The notes: generated from the sequence alone by a model not told the origin. 64,000 nt of DNA from Xaviernesmea oryzae (GCF_900109605.1 NZ_FOAM01000006.1:124001-188000), one strand, 5' to 3'; shown: positions 24,320 through 36,816, counted from the first letter of the stretch. Numbers and translations are program-made.

Positions 24320-26562
24320 CCAACTCGACCGTGGACGCGACGACGAACCCATCATCGCTTCCGCGCGAGGACATCGATGCCATCATCGGCGCCCGGCATG
24401 GCGATCCTTTCGCCGTGCTGGGGCTTCATGACAAAAACGGCGGCGGGCTTCTGGCCCGCTGCTTGATTCCGGGCGCCGAAACCGTCGAGGTCGAGACCCT
24501 GTCGGGCGAGGCGGTCGGCACGCTGACCCGCCTTGACGATGCCGGATTCTTCGAAGGGCCGGTGACGCTCGATCGCCGCCAGCCGATCGCCTATCGCGCT
24601 GCCAATGCCGGCGGCAGCTGGCGGGTCGTTGACCCCTATTGTTTCGGTCCGGTGCTCGGGCCGATGGACGATTATCTCATCCGCGAAGGCTCCCATCTCC
24701 GTCTGTTCGACAAGATGGGCGCGCATCCGCTGGTCCATGAAGGCGTCGATGGCTTCCACTTCGCCGTCTGGGCGCCCAATGCGCAGCGCGTTTCGGTGGT
24801 GGGCGATTTCAACGGTTGGGATGGGCGCCGTCATGTCATGCGTCTGCGGCGCGACACAGGCATCTGGGAAATCTTCCTGCCCGACGTGACGACCGGCGCG
24901 GCCTACAAGTTCGAGATCCTCGGCCCGCATGGCGAACTGCAGCCGCTGAAGGCCGATCCCTATGCCCGGCGTTCCGAGCTGCGCCCGGCCACCGCCTCCG
25001 TCACCGCGCCCGTCATCGATCATGACTGGAAGGATGCGGCGCATCGGGCGCACTGGTCGTCCGTCGATGCCCGCCGCCAGCCGATCTCGATCTATGAGGT
25101 GCATGCCGGCTCCTGGCAGAAGAGCGATACGGGCGATTTCCTCAGCTGGGACGAGCTTGGCGACCGGCTGATCCCCTATTGCGTCGACATGGGCTTCACC
25201 CACATCGAATTCCTGCCGATCAGCGAATATCCCTACGACCCGTCCTGGGGCTACCAGACGACCGGGCTCTATGCGCCGACCGCGCGATTTGGCGAGCCTG
25301 AAGGCTTGGCCCGCTTTGTCGACGGTGCGCACAAGGCCGGCATCGGCGTCATCCTCGATTGGGTGCCCGCCCATTTTCCCGTCGATGCCCATGGCCTTCG
25401 CCGTTTCGACGGCACCGCGCTTTACGAGCATGAGGACCCGCGCCAGGGTTTCCACCCAGACTGGAACACGGCCATCTACAATTTCGGCCGCGCCGAGGTC
25501 TTTTCCTATCTCGTGAACAACGCGCTCTACTGGGCCGAGACCTTTCATCTGGATGGCCTGCGCGTCGATGCGGTCGCCTCGATGCTCTATCTCGACTACT
25601 CGCGCAAGCATGGCGAATGGGTGCCGAACGAATATGGCGGCAACGAAAATCTGGAGGCGGTGCGCTTTCTCCAGACGATGAACCGGCATGCCTATGGCAG
25701 CCATCCCGGCATTCTGACGATCGCCGAGGAGTCCACCTCCTGGCCCAAGGTGTCAGCCCCGGTTCATGACGGCGGGCTGGGCTTCGGGTTCAAATGGAAC
25801 ATGGGCTTCATGCACGACACGCTGCAATATTTGTCGCGTGAGCCGGTGCACCGCAAATATCATCACCACGATCTGACCTTCGGTCTGGTCTATGCCTTTT
25901 CCGAAAACTTCGTGCTGCCGCTCTCCCATGACGAGGTGGTGCATGGCAAAGGCTCGCTGATCGCCAAGATGGCCGGCGACGACTGGCAGAAATTCGCCAA
26001 TCTCAGGGCCTATTACGGGTTCATGTGGGGTTATCCGGGCAAGAAGCTTCTGTTCATGGGCCAGGAATTCGCGCAGTGGAGCGAGTGGTCGCATGAGCGC
26101 GGGCTCGATTGGAACCTGCTGGAATATCCGCTCCATCGAGGCATGCACCGGCTGGTGCGCGATCTCAACGGCACCTATCGCGCCAAGCCTTCGCTGCATG
26201 CGCGCGACTGCGAAGGCGAAGGCTTCGAATGGCTGATCGCCGACGACCGCGAGAATTCGGTCTTTGCCTGGCTGCGCAAGGCGCCGGGCGAAAAGCGCGT
26301 TGCCGTCGTCAGCAATTTCACCCCCGTCTATCGCGAGCACTATTCGATCCCACTGCCCAAGGCCGGGCGCTGGCGCGAGATCCTGAACACGGATGCCGAG
26401 ATCTATGGCGGCAGCGGCAAGGGCAATGGCGGCTCGATCGAAGCCAAGCGGATCGGCTCGGGAGCCATTTTCGCCGCCATCACCCTGCCTCCGCTCGCCA
26501 CCGTGATGTTCGAGGAGGTGAGCACGGAGGACGAGGAGGACGCGCCTGGCCCGGCGATGTGA
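24316..26562 (+). CDS. glgB: 1,4-alpha-glucan branching enzyme
   Basis: A 748-residue GH13 enzyme that moves alpha-1,4 chains to alpha-1,6 branch points. There is an N-terminal carbohydrate-binding beta domain, then CBM48 (HFAVWAPNAQRVSVVGDFNGWDG), then the catalytic barrel. The barrel has nucleophile D418 (LRVDAVASMLYLDYS), acid/base E471 (TIAEESTSWP) and D539 (LSHDEVVHGKGSL). The start at 24316 overlaps the glgP stop by four bases with AGCAGG upstream. The C-terminal tail is acidic and probably disordered (EEVSTEDEEDAPGPAM). Confidence 0.96.
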   Translation: MTNSTVDATTNPSSLPREDIDAIIGARHGDPFAVLGLHDKNGGGLLARCLIPGAETVEVETLSGEAVGTLTRLDDAGFFEGPVTLDRRQPIAYRAANAGGSWRVVDPYCFGPVLGPMDDYLIREGSHLRLFDKMGAHPLVHEGVDGFHFAVWAPNAQRVSVVGDFNGWDGRRHVMRLRRDTGIWEIFLPDVTTGAAYKFEILGPHGELQPLKADPYARRSELRPATASVTAPVIDHDWKDAAHRAHWSSVDARRQPISIYEVHAGSWQKSDTGDFLSWDELGDRLIPYCVDMGFTHIEFLPISEYPYDPSWGYQTTGLYAPTARFGEPEGLARFVDGAHKAGIGVILDWVPAHFPVDAHGLRRFDGTALYEHEDPRQGFHPDWNTAIYNFGRAEVFSYLVNNALYWAETFHLDGLRVDAVASMLYLDYSRKHGEWVPNEYGGNENLEAVRFLQTMNRHAYGSHPGILTIAEESTSWPKVSAPVHDGGLGFGFKWNMGFMHDTLQYLSREPVHRKYHHHDLTFGLVYAFSENFVLPLSHDEVVHGKGSLIAKMAGDDWQKFANLRAYYGFMWGYPGKKLLFMGQEFAQWSEWSHERGLDWNLLEYPLHRGMHRLVRDLNGTYRAKPSLHARDCEGEGFEWLIADDRENSVFAWLRKAPGEKRVAVVSNFTPVYREHYSIPLPKAGRWREILNTDAEIYGGSGKGNGGSIEAKRIGSGAIFAAITLPPLATVMFEEVSTEDEEDAPGPAM

Positions 26563-26863
26563 TAAATCCAGGTGACAACGAGCTTTTTTAGCTCGAAATC
26601 CGGTGCCTCGATGCGTTCGAAGTGTAAGATCGAGGTGACGCGAAGCGCAGACGTCGTGGGAGAGAGACGCAAACCCATGCATCGTCCTGGGATCGGATCG
26701 GATCTTGAGGACAAAACCATGCGGCGGGTTGACGCGTTACGGCATCTGATCAGCGTTTGCCAAACGCGAAGGATGCTGTCGACAGTAGGGCTTTGACACG
26801 AATGAAGCAGTAGGCGCTCCGCCGAGCGCAGTCTGAACGAACAAGGACATCGGGAGGGACTAC
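26563..26863. other. Intergenic region before glgC
   Basis: No gene seen. A short hairpin with a U-rich loop (CGAGCT-TTTTT-AGCTCG, 26579-26595) lies just after glgB but lacks a following T-run, so I do not call it a terminator. glgC, glgA and pgm may have their own promoter here. Confidence 0.4.
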
Positions 26864-28123
26864 ATGGAGAAACGCACGCAACCCCTGGCACGAGACGCCA
26901 TGGCCTATGTGCTGGCCGGCGGACGCGGCAGCCGCCTGAAGGAATTGACCGACCGGCGCGCCAAGCCGGCCGTCTATTTCGGCGGCAAGGCCCGCATCAT
27001 CGATTTCGCCCTCTCCAATGCTCTCAATTCGGGGATTCGCCGCATCGGCGTCGCCACCCAGTACAAAGCGCATTCGCTGATCCGCCACCTCCAGCGCGGC
27101 TGGAACTTCTTTCGTCCCGAACGCAATGAAAGCTTCGACGTTCTGCCGGCGAGCCAGCGCGTCTCCGAGACGCAATGGTATGAAGGCACGGCTGATGCCG
27201 TCTATCAGAATGCCGATATCATCGAGGATTACGGCGTTGAATTCATGGTCATCCTGGCGGGTGATCATATCTACAAAATGGACTACGAGCTGATGCTGCA
27301 GCAGCACGTGGATTCCGGCGCCGACGTCACCATCGGCTGCCTGGAAGTCCCGCGCATGGAAGCCACGGGCTTCGGCGTCATGCATGTCGATGAACATGAC
27401 CGCATCATCGATTTCGTGGAAAAGCCGGCAGATCCGCCCGGCATCCCCGGCAATCCCGAGGTGGCGCTGGCCTCCATGGGGATCTATGTCTTTCACACCA
27501 AGTTCCTGATGGACATCCTGCGCCGCGATGCCGCCGATCCCAAGTCCAGCCGCGACTTCGGCAAGGACATCATCCCCTACATCGTCGAGCATGGCAAAGC
27601 GATCGCCCACCGCTTCGCCAATTCCTGCGTTCGGTCCAATTTCGAACGCGAAGCCTACTGGCGCGATGTCGGCACGATCGATGCCTATTGGCAGGCCAAT
27701 ATCGACCTAACCCACATCACGCCCGAACTCGATATCTATGACAGCACCTGGCCAATCTGGACCTTCGCCGAGATCAAGCCGCCGGCGAAATTCGTCCATG
27801 ACGATGACAACCGCCGGGGCTCCGCCGTTTCCTCGCTGGTCTCGGGCGATTGCATCATTTCCGGCGCCTCGCTGAACCGCAGCCTGCTGTTCACAGGTGT
27901 GCGCGTGAACTCCTATTCGCACGTGGAAAATTCGGTCGTGCTGCCGGATGTGAAGATCGGCCGTCATGCGCAGCTGAGCAATGTCGTGATCGATGCCCGC
28001 GTCGTCATTCCCGAAGGCCTTGTCGTCGGCGAGGATCCCGAGCTGGATGCCAAGCGCTTCCGGCGCACCGAGAGCGGCATTTGCCTGATCACCCAGCCGA
28101 TGATCGACAAGCTGATGCTCTGA
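26864..28123 (+). CDS. glgC: Glucose-1-phosphate adenylyltransferase (ADP-glucose pyrophosphorylase)
   Basis: A 419-residue enzyme making ADP-glucose from ATP and glucose-1-phosphate, the committed step of glycogen synthesis. The nucleotide-binding signature is [35 protein letters not shown]; the substrate-binding regions are [22 protein letters not shown] and [12 protein letters not shown]. The C-terminal left-handed beta-helix ([46 protein letters not shown]) carries the allosteric part. The A. tumefaciens enzyme of this type is activated by fructose-6-phosphate and pyruvate. The ATG follows GGGAGGG. Confidence 0.97.
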   Translation: MEKRTQPLARDAMAYVLAGGRGSRLKELTDRRAKPAVYFGGKARIIDFALSNALNSGIRRIGVATQYKAHSLIRHLQRGWNFFRPERNESFDVLPASQRVSETQWYEGTADAVYQNADIIEDYGVEFMVILAGDHIYKMDYELMLQQHVDSGADVTIGCLEVPRMEATGFGVMHVDEHDRIIDFVEKPADPPGIPGNPEVALASMGIYVFHTKFLMDILRRDAADPKSSRDFGKDIIPYIVEHGKAIAHRFANSCVRSNFEREAYWRDVGTIDAYWQANIDLTHITPELDIYDSTWPIWTFAEIKPPAKFVHDDDNRRGSAVSSLVSGDCIISGASLNRSLLFTGVRVNSYSHVENSVVLPDVKIGRHAQLSNVVIDARVVIPEGLVVGEDPELDAKRFRRTESGICLITQPMIDKLML

Positions 28124-28140
28124 CGCAGACAGCTGAAACG

Positions 28141-28174
28141 GGCCGCCTGCCTCTCTGAGGAAAGGCGCGCGGCC
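28141..28174 (+). other. Hairpin between glgC and glgA
   Basis: GGCCGC (28141-28146) pairs with GCGGCC (28169-28174) and GCCT pairs with AGGC inside. No U-run follows. It could modulate read-through or protect the glgC 3' end. Evidence is structural only. Confidence 0.3.
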
Positions 28175-28335
28175 TGTCATCCTCCTGAAACAGGAAGCTG
28201 CTCCAGACAAAGGCGCGAAGAGACGGCGACGCACACATGGCTCCGTCTCTTGCTTGCGAGACAATCCTGCTGCCGGAGCCGAACCTGTCTGATCAGCGCA
28301 TAACCATATCAATCGAACAACAGGGCACGCCGGCG

Positions 28336-29784
28336 ATGCAGGTTCTTTCCGTTGCCTCAGAAGTCTACCCGCTGATCAAGACAGGCGGCCTGGCCGATGT
28401 GGCGGGCGCCCTGCCGGAAGCGCTGGCCGCCCATGGCGTGACCATGCGCACGCTGCTTCCCGCCTATCCCGCCGTGCTGGCCAAGCTGCGCTATGGCGAA
28501 GAGCCGCGCGAAGTGCACGTCTTCGAGACGCTTTTCGGCAACCCTGCCCGTCTCCTGGCTGTCACGCATGAGGGGCTGGACCTTCTGCTGCTCGACGCCC
28601 CTGCCCTGTTCGACCGGCCAGGCGGACCTTACCTCGACACAGGCGGCCGCGATCATCCGGATAATTTCCGCCGTTTTGCCGGTCTTTCGCTTGCCGCCGC
28701 CCTGATTGCTGAAGGCTGCCTGAAAAATTGGCGGCCTGATCTCGTTCACGTGCATGACTGGCAGGCGGCGCTGACGCCGGTCTATCTGCGCTTCGGCCGC
28801 CGGCCGCAAACGCCTGTTGTGTTGACGATCCACAACATCGCCTTCCAGGGCCAGTTTTCCGCCGACACGTTTCAGGAACTCGCGCTTCCCCCGGCCGCTT
28901 TCCACATGGACTGGGTCGAATATTATGGCCAGGTCGGCTTCCTGAAGGGTGGCATGCGCGCGGCCGATGCCATCACCACCGTCAGCCCGTCCTATGCCGA
29001 GGAAATTCTCACGCCTGAATTCGGCATGGGTCTGGAAGGCCTGCTGGCCGCCCGACAGGAAAGGCTCGTCGGCATCGTCAACGGCATCGACACGAATGTC
29101 TGGAATCCGGCAAAGGACCCGATGATCGCTGCGCATTACGACGTGAGCCGGCTGGAGGTCCGCAAGGCCAACAGGAAGGCGCTGCTGGAGCGCTTCAAGC
29201 TCGTCGATACCGAAGGTCCGCTTTTTTCGGTGGTCAGCCGGCTGACCTGGCAGAAGGGCATGGACCTGCTTGCCGCCGTCATTCCCGACATCATCGACCA
29301 GGGCGGCATGCTGGCCGTGCTCGGCTCCGGCGATGCCGAACTCGAAGCCCTGCTCGAGGAAGCGGCCGCGCTTTATCCCGGCCGGATCGGTCTGGTGAAG
29401 GGTTATGACGAGCCCCTATCGCATCAGTTGCAGGCGGGCGCCGATTCCATTCTTATCCCCTCCCGATTCGAGCCTTGCGGTTTGACGCAACTTTATGGCC
29501 TGCGCTACGGTTGCGTGCCGATCGTGGCGCGCACCGGTGGCCTGGCGGACACCATTATCGATGCCAATGAGGCAGCGATGAATGCGGCTGCGGCGACCGG
29601 CTTCCAGTTCTCGCCTATCGGCGAGGATCCGCTTCGGCAGGCCCTGCGCCGCGCCGTCAAATTGTTCAAGGAGCCGCACCTGTGGGCCCGCCTGCAGGCA
29701 CAAGGCATGAAAACGGATGTTTCCTGGAATGCGAGCGCCGGCCGCTATGCCGCGCTCTATTCCACACTCTGCGCGAAAGGCTGA
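28336..29784 (+). CDS. glgA: Glycogen synthase (ADP-glucose)
   Basis: A 482-residue GT5 enzyme that extends alpha-1,4 glucan from ADP-glucose. The ADP-glucose-binding KTGGL is at residues 15-19 ([19 protein letters not shown]). Also visible are [18 protein letters not shown], the C-terminal Rossmann motif [12 protein letters not shown] and the catalytic-site region [31 protein letters not shown]. The ATG at 28336 gives the standard N-terminus and length; an in-frame start at 28237 would add 33 atypical residues. pgm starts 9 bases after its stop. Confidence 0.96.
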   Translation: MQVLSVASEVYPLIKTGGLADVAGALPEALAAHGVTMRTLLPAYPAVLAKLRYGEEPREVHVFETLFGNPARLLAVTHEGLDLLLLDAPALFDRPGGPYLDTGGRDHPDNFRRFAGLSLAAALIAEGCLKNWRPDLVHVHDWQAALTPVYLRFGRRPQTPVVLTIHNIAFQGQFSADTFQELALPPAAFHMDWVEYYGQVGFLKGGMRAADAITTVSPSYAEEILTPEFGMGLEGLLAARQERLVGIVNGIDTNVWNPAKDPMIAAHYDVSRLEVRKANRKALLERFKLVDTEGPLFSVVSRLTWQKGMDLLAAVIPDIIDQGGMLAVLGSGDAELEALLEEAAALYPGRIGLVKGYDEPLSHQLQAGADSILIPSRFEPCGLTQLYGLRYGCVPIVARTGGLADTIIDANEAAMNAAAATGFQFSPIGEDPLRQALRRAVKLFKEPHLWARLQAQGMKTDVSWNASAGRYAALYSTLCAKG

Positions 29785-31422
<1,638 letters not shown>

Positions 31423-31432
31423 TCCAGACATC

Positions 31433-31465
31433 AAGGCCCGGCGCCAGCGCGCCGGGCCTTTTTCT
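31433..31465. terminator. Rho-independent terminator of the glg-pgm operon
   Basis: A 12-bp perfect stem AAGGCCCGGCGC/GCGCCGGGCCTT with loop CAGC, followed by TTTCTTG. It lies between convergent pgm and the SRPBCC gene, so it may also serve the minus strand. Confidence 0.93.
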
Positions 31466-31483
31466 TGTCACCCGGATCGATCC

Positions 31484-31927
31484 TTAGCCCGGTATATCCG
31501 CCTCGACCAGCTCGGCCAGAAGGCCGAGCGATTCCTGCCAGCCGCGATTGCAGGCTTCCGCCGGAATGACATCCGGCAGACCGCTCTGTGTCACGGTGAG
31601 TTCGGTGCCGATCATCACCGTTCTCAGCGCCACTACCACCTCGATCTCGCCCGGCAGCGCCGGATCGTCGAAACTGTCGACATAGCGAAGCCTTTCATGC
31701 GGATGCAGTTCCAGGAAGCGGCCGGAAAAGGAATGCGACTGGCCGCTGGTGAAATTGCGGAAGGACATGCGAAAGCCACCGCCAACCTTGGCGTCCATGG
31801 CATGCACGGTGGCGGTATAGCCATGCGGCGGCAGCCATTTGACCAGCGCATCCGGCTCGATAAAGGCGCGGTAGATCCGCTCCGCCGGTGCGCGCAAAAT
31901 GCGCGATTGGGTGATGCTGTAGGGCAT
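31484..31927 (-). CDS. SRPBCC/AHSA1-family protein
   Basis: A 147-residue single START-like (AHSA1, COG3832) domain. It begins ITQSRILRAPAERIYRAFIEPDALVKWLPPHGYTATVHAMD, continues GGGFRMSFRNFTSGQSHSFSGRFLELHPHERLRYVDSFD, and ends GWQESLGLLAELVEA. These small cavity proteins bind hydrophobic ligands or act as stress-related cofactors; the ligand is unknown. The start follows GAGGAGGAG, an excellent Shine-Dalgarno, which excludes the longer in-frame extension. It is inserted on the opposite strand between pgm and glgX. Confidence 0.88.
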   Translation of the reverse strand: MPYSITQSRILRAPAERIYRAFIEPDALVKWLPPHGYTATVHAMDAKVGGGFRMSFRNFTSGQSHSFSGRFLELHPHERLRYVDSFDDPALPGEIEVVVALRTVMIGTELTVTQSGLPDVIPAEACNRGWQESLGLLAELVEADIPG

Positions 31928-32241
31928 GTCCGTCTCCTCCTCGGTGTTGCCTTGGGGCAAGGTAGCCAAACTTCGCGACAGGCGCAAAAGCGCAGAGTGA
32001 CCTTACGCCCCTGCTCTTTAGACGTAGGGCCATGTATTGGGCTGGCATTATGGTCTCACGGCAAGTTTGGACGCATCCGAACTCGTGTCATCCGGTCATC
32101 CATGCGTCTGGAAGGCGAGCACGGCAGGCCTTTTTATGCATATCATGATCGCCGGGTCGGCCCGCCCCACTCTGGAACGAAGCGTCAAGACCTCCCCGTC
32201 ATAGTCCAGCTCTCGACATCCCGCCGCATCGGAGTTTCCGC
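31928..32241. other. Intergenic region between the divergent SRPBCC gene and glgX
   Basis: No gene seen. It must contain promoters for both directions, but I see no convincing pair of boxes. Confidence 0.4.
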
Positions 32242-34176
32242 ATGACCGACAGCCCGCTTGGCGCCTCCTTCCACGTCGATGGCACCGAATTTTCGGTGGC
32301 CTCCCGTCATGCCGCCCAGGTCGATCTCTGCCTCTTTCCCAAGACGGGCGGCGAGACGCGTCTGCCGATGCAGCGCGGCCCCGATCATGTCTGGCGGGTG
32401 AAGGCGCAGGCGCCTGCAGGCACCGCCTATGGCTTCCGCGCCGATGGCATCTATGCGCCGGACCGCGGGCTCTGGTTCGATCCTGCCAAGCTCCTGGTCG
32501 ATCCCTATGCCGTGATCCTCGACCGGCCCTTCCGCTATGATCCCGCACTCGGCGTCCAAGGTGTCGATACATCCGATCTTGTGCCGCGCGCCCTCGTGAC
32601 GGATCTGCCCGAACTGCCGCTGACGCCGGCGCATTGGTCGAAAGGCGGGCTGGTCTATGAAGTCGCGGTGCGCCCCTTCACGAAGCTCCATCCCGATATT
32701 CCCGAGGCCCAGCGCGGCACGGTGGCCGCGCTTGCCCATCCCGCCATCATCGCCCATCTGAAGGCGCTTGGCGTGGCGGCGGTCGAGCTGATGCCGATCA
32801 CCGCCTGGGTGGACGAGCAGCATCTCGGGCCCTTGGGCCTGACCAATGGCTGGGGCTACAATCCCGTGGCGATGATGGCGCTCGATCCGCGCCTCGTGCC
32901 GGGCGGCGTGACGGAGCTGCGCGAGACCGTGGCCACCCTGCATGCCGAGGGCATTGGCGTGATCCTCGATCTGGTCTTCAACCATTCCGGCGAAAGCGAC
33001 CGCTTCGGCCCGACGCTCTCCATGCGCGGCCTCGATAACCTGACCTATTACCGCCACGCGCCCGACCTGACGCTGATCAACGATACGGGCTGCGGCAATA
33101 CCATCGACTGCGCCCATCCGGTGGTCGAGCGGCTGATCCTCGATACGCTGCGCCATTTCGTCCGCCATGCCGGCATCGACGGCTTCCGCTTCGATCTCGG
33201 CAGCATTCTCGGCCGCGACGCCTGGGGCTTCCGCCGGGAAGCGCCCTTGTTCAAGGCCATGGCCGCCGATCCCTGGCTCGCCGGCCGGCTGATGATCGCC
33301 GAGCCCTGGGATATCGGCCCCGGTGGCTATCAGCTCGGTCATTTCCCGGCCGACTTTCTCGAGTGGAACGACCGCGCCCGCGACGACATCCGCTGCTTCT
33401 GGCGTGGCGATGGCGGCAAGGTGGGGGCGCTGGCCGCAGCGCTGTCCGGCTCCTCGGCGCTCTTCGCGCATCATGGCGAAGAGGCAACCCGCAGCGTCAC
33501 CTTCATTGCCGCCCATGATGGCTTCACCCTGGCCGATCTTGTTGCCTACAGGGGCAAGCACAACCAGGCCAATGGCGAGGACAATCGCGACGGCCATAAT
33601 GAAAACCATTCCTGGAACAATGGCGCCGAGGGCGAGACGTCGGATGCCGCCATTCTCGCCGCGCGCCGGCGCGACCTGATGGCGCTGCTGTCGACGCTCT
33701 TTGCCAGCCGGGGCGCCATCATGCTGGCGGCGGGCGATGAATTCGGGCGCAGCCAGAAGGGCAACAACAATGCCTATGCCCAGGACAACGCCATCACCTG
33801 GGTGGACTGGCAGGCGGCCGACCCGGTCCTGCTCGCCCATGCGCAAGCGCTGGCTGCGCTACGCGCCCGCTTCGGCGTCTTCCAGGACACGGCTTTTCTC
33901 ACAGGCCAAGGCGATGTCGCCTGGCTGCGGCTTGACGGCGCGACCATGACGGTGTCGGACTGGGACAATCCTCAAAGCGACAGCCTGGTAATGGTGCTGT
34001 CGACGACGGACGGGAAGACCGGCGCTCCGACCCGGCTGGCCATTGCCGTTCATCGCGGTGATGCACCAGCGCCGTTGCGCCTGCCCGGCCGCTGGCTGGA
34101 TGCGCTGGCCTCCAACGAGCCGGCGCCTGATATCATTGCCCCTCGCAGCATCGCCTTTCTCATCGAGGCGGCCTGA
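32242..34176 (+). CDS. glgX: Glycogen debranching enzyme
   Basis: A 644-residue GH13 isoamylase-type enzyme that hydrolyses alpha-1,6 branches of phosphorylase-limit glycogen. It has an N-terminal CBM48-like domain (GTEFSVASRHAAQVDLCLFP) and a catalytic barrel with nucleophile D318 (DGFRFDLGS), acid/base E354 (MIAEPWDIGPGGY) and D426 (AAHDGFTLADLV). GKHNQANGEDNRDGHNENHSWNNG is characteristic of GlgX. GGAG precedes the ATG. It is separated from pgm by the SRPBCC gene on the other strand, so it is not in the same transcript. A TreZ assignment was considered and rejected on the GlgX-type loop. Confidence 0.93.
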   Translation: MTDSPLGASFHVDGTEFSVASRHAAQVDLCLFPKTGGETRLPMQRGPDHVWRVKAQAPAGTAYGFRADGIYAPDRGLWFDPAKLLVDPYAVILDRPFRYDPALGVQGVDTSDLVPRALVTDLPELPLTPAHWSKGGLVYEVAVRPFTKLHPDIPEAQRGTVAALAHPAIIAHLKALGVAAVELMPITAWVDEQHLGPLGLTNGWGYNPVAMMALDPRLVPGGVTELRETVATLHAEGIGVILDLVFNHSGESDRFGPTLSMRGLDNLTYYRHAPDLTLINDTGCGNTIDCAHPVVERLILDTLRHFVRHAGIDGFRFDLGSILGRDAWGFRREAPLFKAMAADPWLAGRLMIAEPWDIGPGGYQLGHFPADFLEWNDRARDDIRCFWRGDGGKVGALAAALSGSSALFAHHGEEATRSVTFIAAHDGFTLADLVAYRGKHNQANGEDNRDGHNENHSWNNGAEGETSDAAILAARRRDLMALLSTLFASRGAIMLAAGDEFGRSQKGNNNAYAQDNAITWVDWQAADPVLLAHAQALAALRARFGVFQDTAFLTGQGDVAWLRLDGATMTVSDWDNPQSDSLVMVLSTTDGKTGAPTRLAIAVHRGDAPAPLRLPGRWLDALASNEPAPDIIAPRSIAFLIEAA

Positions 34177-34190
34177 GCACGGAGACGACC

Positions 34191-34679
34191 ATGGCTCGCG
34201 ACATCAGCCTTTCCGACGTGCCGCATCTCATCGGCACCGAGGTCGGCCTTTCCGATTGGATCACCGTCTCGCAAGACATGATCGACCGCTTCGCCGAAGC
34301 GACCGACGATCATCAGTTCATCCATACCGATCCGGAGCGCGCCAAGGCGGAAACCCACTTCGGCGGCACGATTGCCCATGGCTTCCTGTCGCTGTCGCTG
34401 CTGTCGGCCATGAACTACAATTGCCTGCCGCGCGTGCGCGAGCAGACGATGGGCATCAATTACGGCTTCGACAAAGTCCGCTTCGCCACCCCGGTCAAAA
34501 GCGGCGCACGCGTGCGCGGCCGCTTCACCATGGCCGACGCCCGCTTTCGCGGCGGCGGCATGCTGATGGTCACCTATGACGTGACGGTGGAGATCGAAGC
34601 CGAGCGCAAGCCGGCGCTGACCGCCACCTGGCTGACCATCATCCAGTTCGACCCGAAGGATCGACCGGAGGGGGTTTGA
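34191..34679 (+). CDS. MaoC-like dehydratase (hotdog fold)
   Basis: A 162-residue single hotdog domain with the (R)-hydratase signature: FAEATDDHQFIHTDPERA carries the catalytic Asp/His and GGTIAHGFLSLSLL follows. Members hydrate (R)-specific enoyl-CoA or belong to the NodN-like group in rhizobia. The N-terminus (VGTEVGLSDWITVSQDMIDRF-type) fits the NodN-like branch. It starts 14 bases after glgX, so it is probably co-transcribed, although no metabolic connection with glycogen is obvious. Substrate unknown. Confidence 0.9.
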   Translation: MARDISLSDVPHLIGTEVGLSDWITVSQDMIDRFAEATDDHQFIHTDPERAKAETHFGGTIAHGFLSLSLLSAMNYNCLPRVREQTMGINYGFDKVRFATPVKSGARVRGRFTMADARFRGGGMLMVTYDVTVEIEAERKPALTATWLTIIQFDPKDRPEGV

Positions 34680-34745
34680 AGAGCCTAAATTCCTCTGATC
34701 AGTAAGGACCATGTCAGTCCTGCTGACCAGGGGATATAGTCAGGG

Positions 34746-36619
34746 CTACGGAGCAAAGCCGGCCAGCAGGACAGGCTGCATTCTGCGCACTATTTCCATG
34801 GATCCAGCCGTCGTCAGGTGCCCGTAATCAGATTGAATTGGATTCCCGTCGGCTGTCCAATGCTCGCAGCTGCCTGCGGGGCATAGTGTATCGTAAACAG
34901 ATACATATTGTGCGCCGGTGCCAGGAACGCCTTTTGCCAAATCTGCATCGACTGCCTTGCGCACAGCAATCAGGTGATGGGCCGGCAACTCGGGATCGTT
35001 GAGATAAAGCGACTGCGCCAGAACACGGGGCAGCGCCTTGTCATACTCAGCAATCGGACCGAAAACGATCACATTCGGGACGAATTTCTCGATCTTGGCG
35101 ATTTCCCTAGCCAGACCGGTCATATCACCCTCCTGCCACCGCGCGGAGATGATAACGGTATCGACCTTATGTGTCGGAAGAAATTCATCTGTAATGTAAG
35201 AAAAAAGCGAGACACATCGCTTTTCGCCGAAGCTCGTATCGATCGGTCGGCATCCCGAAGCTGTGGCTTGCAGGAGGTTGAACTCGGACCTTGACGCCAG
35301 CCCAGGGTAAAAATGGGCTGCGTGACTGTCACCAAGCAACAGGTAATTTGGCTTGTCAGACGCCATGGCCAAGCAATCATCAAAATGAAAATCGCTGAGC
35401 TTATTGAAGCGTGAGGTCAGGAAGCACTTTCCAACTCGGAAGTTCTGATCAGCCCGGTAATTAATGAAGCTCGCCACCTCCTCAACACGCGCCGATACCC
35501 GCCAGAAAGCTTGCGACAGCGACGGCAGAGCAAGAGCGGCGACTGTCATGATAGCAAGGCTTACGGAGCTCGAGAAAACCACCCTTTTTGCCGAAACGGA
35601 AGGTGTGCGTCGACGGAACGGTTGCTCGACAACATAATAGGAGATGGTGGCGCAGAGGATCGCTATGGAGATGTAGATGAGCCTGTGCACCGTGTTCTTC
35701 GGCTCAAAAAGCTGACTCCCAAGCACCCAGATGGGCCAATGCCATAGATACAGCGAATAAGAGATACGCCCGAAGAACTGAGCAGGTGACAGTGCGAGCA
35801 GCTTGGCAACCGCAGGCTCATATTTTGTGCCTGCCCAGATAATGGCAGCGGCGCCCAAGCATGCCGGTGCGGCGGCCAAGCCAGGAAATTGCGACGTTCT
35901 GTCAAGAAGCAGCGCGCTGCCAACAATCGACAGAAGGCCAACAGCAGACACGAGGTTCGAAATGACAGGGCTTGCTGTAACCGGGATCAGGCCGATGGCC
36001 AGAATGGAGCCGATCATCAACTCCCAGGCACGATAATGCACGAGATAGAAGACCGCTGAAGGGTCCGAGCCGATCTGCATCTGCGACTGGACCAGGGTCA
36101 AGATCGCAACCAGAACAATCGCTGGCTTCACTGCCTTCGGAAAGAATTTGTGCGTCACAAAAAGCAGCGGCGGGAAGAACAAGTAGAACTGCTCTTCGAC
36201 CGACAACGACCATGTATGCAACAAGGCGTTGAATTCGGATGACGCATCGAAATAGTCAAATTTTTCATAGAAGTAGATATTGGAGACAAACGCCATTGAC
36301 GAGATGGCGTTTCGTGCCTGTTGAGCCGTCTCGCTGGGCATTAAAATAAGAAACGAGCCAATCATCACGGCCAGATAGACCGCAAGGATAGCCGGCAGGA
36401 TTCGGCGCGCACGACGCTCGTAAAAGTTCCAGATGTCAAAAATACCGGAATTGATCTCTGAATAGATTATCTTGGTGATCAAGAAGCCAGAGATGACGAA
36501 AAAACGTCCACCCCTACATAGCCACCATGTAAAAAGCGTTCAAAGCCGCAATGGTAAAGTACGACAGACATAACTGCGACGGCACGTAATCCGTCGATAT
36601 CTTTGCGATGATTGATCAT
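34746..36619 (-). pseudogene. Acyltransferase-3/SGNH polysaccharide acetyltransferase, frameshifted
   Basis: Two frames together give a complete OafA-like protein. Frame 1 starts at the ATG at 36619 and reads MINHRKDIDGLRAVAV...LYHCGF (catalytic His)...GGYVGVDVF, then stops within a few codons. Frame 2 continues FVISGFLITKIIYSEI...FYERRARRILP, then about ten membrane segments and a C-terminal SGNH domain (LLGDSHAAHFYPG; DYGHLTTAG). The break is in a run of six A (36499-36504, plus strand); seven would restore FFVISGF. The span is 1874 bases, and adding one gives exactly 625 codons. Base composition is visibly more AT-rich than the neighbours, suggesting transfer. Sequencing error, phase variation and true inactivation are all possible. 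If intact, it would O-acetylate a surface polysaccharide. Confidence 0.85.
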
Positions 36620-36816
36620 CTCCAGCCCCCCGGTTGCCGGAAATGCTTATCATAAATTTATTCTCTTTCAATGAAGCGATACGAAATGCTCGTTGAGATA
36701 GTGAGATTGTACACGCATTTATGAAAGCGACGGCGCCGCCTTCCTGAACAGGGATGACGACGCCGCATTCAAGGATAAAAGAAAGGGCTAGTCGACCTCA
36801 GCCAAGTGTACGGCCC

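Noticed and set aside
21668..24355. An 895-codon open frame antiparallel to glgP
   Set aside because: glgP is fully supported by motifs; the antisense frame is a codon-bias artefact.
32185..33846. A 553-codon antisense frame over glgX
   Set aside because: GlgX catalytic residues are in the sense frame; the antisense composition is typical of a shadow.
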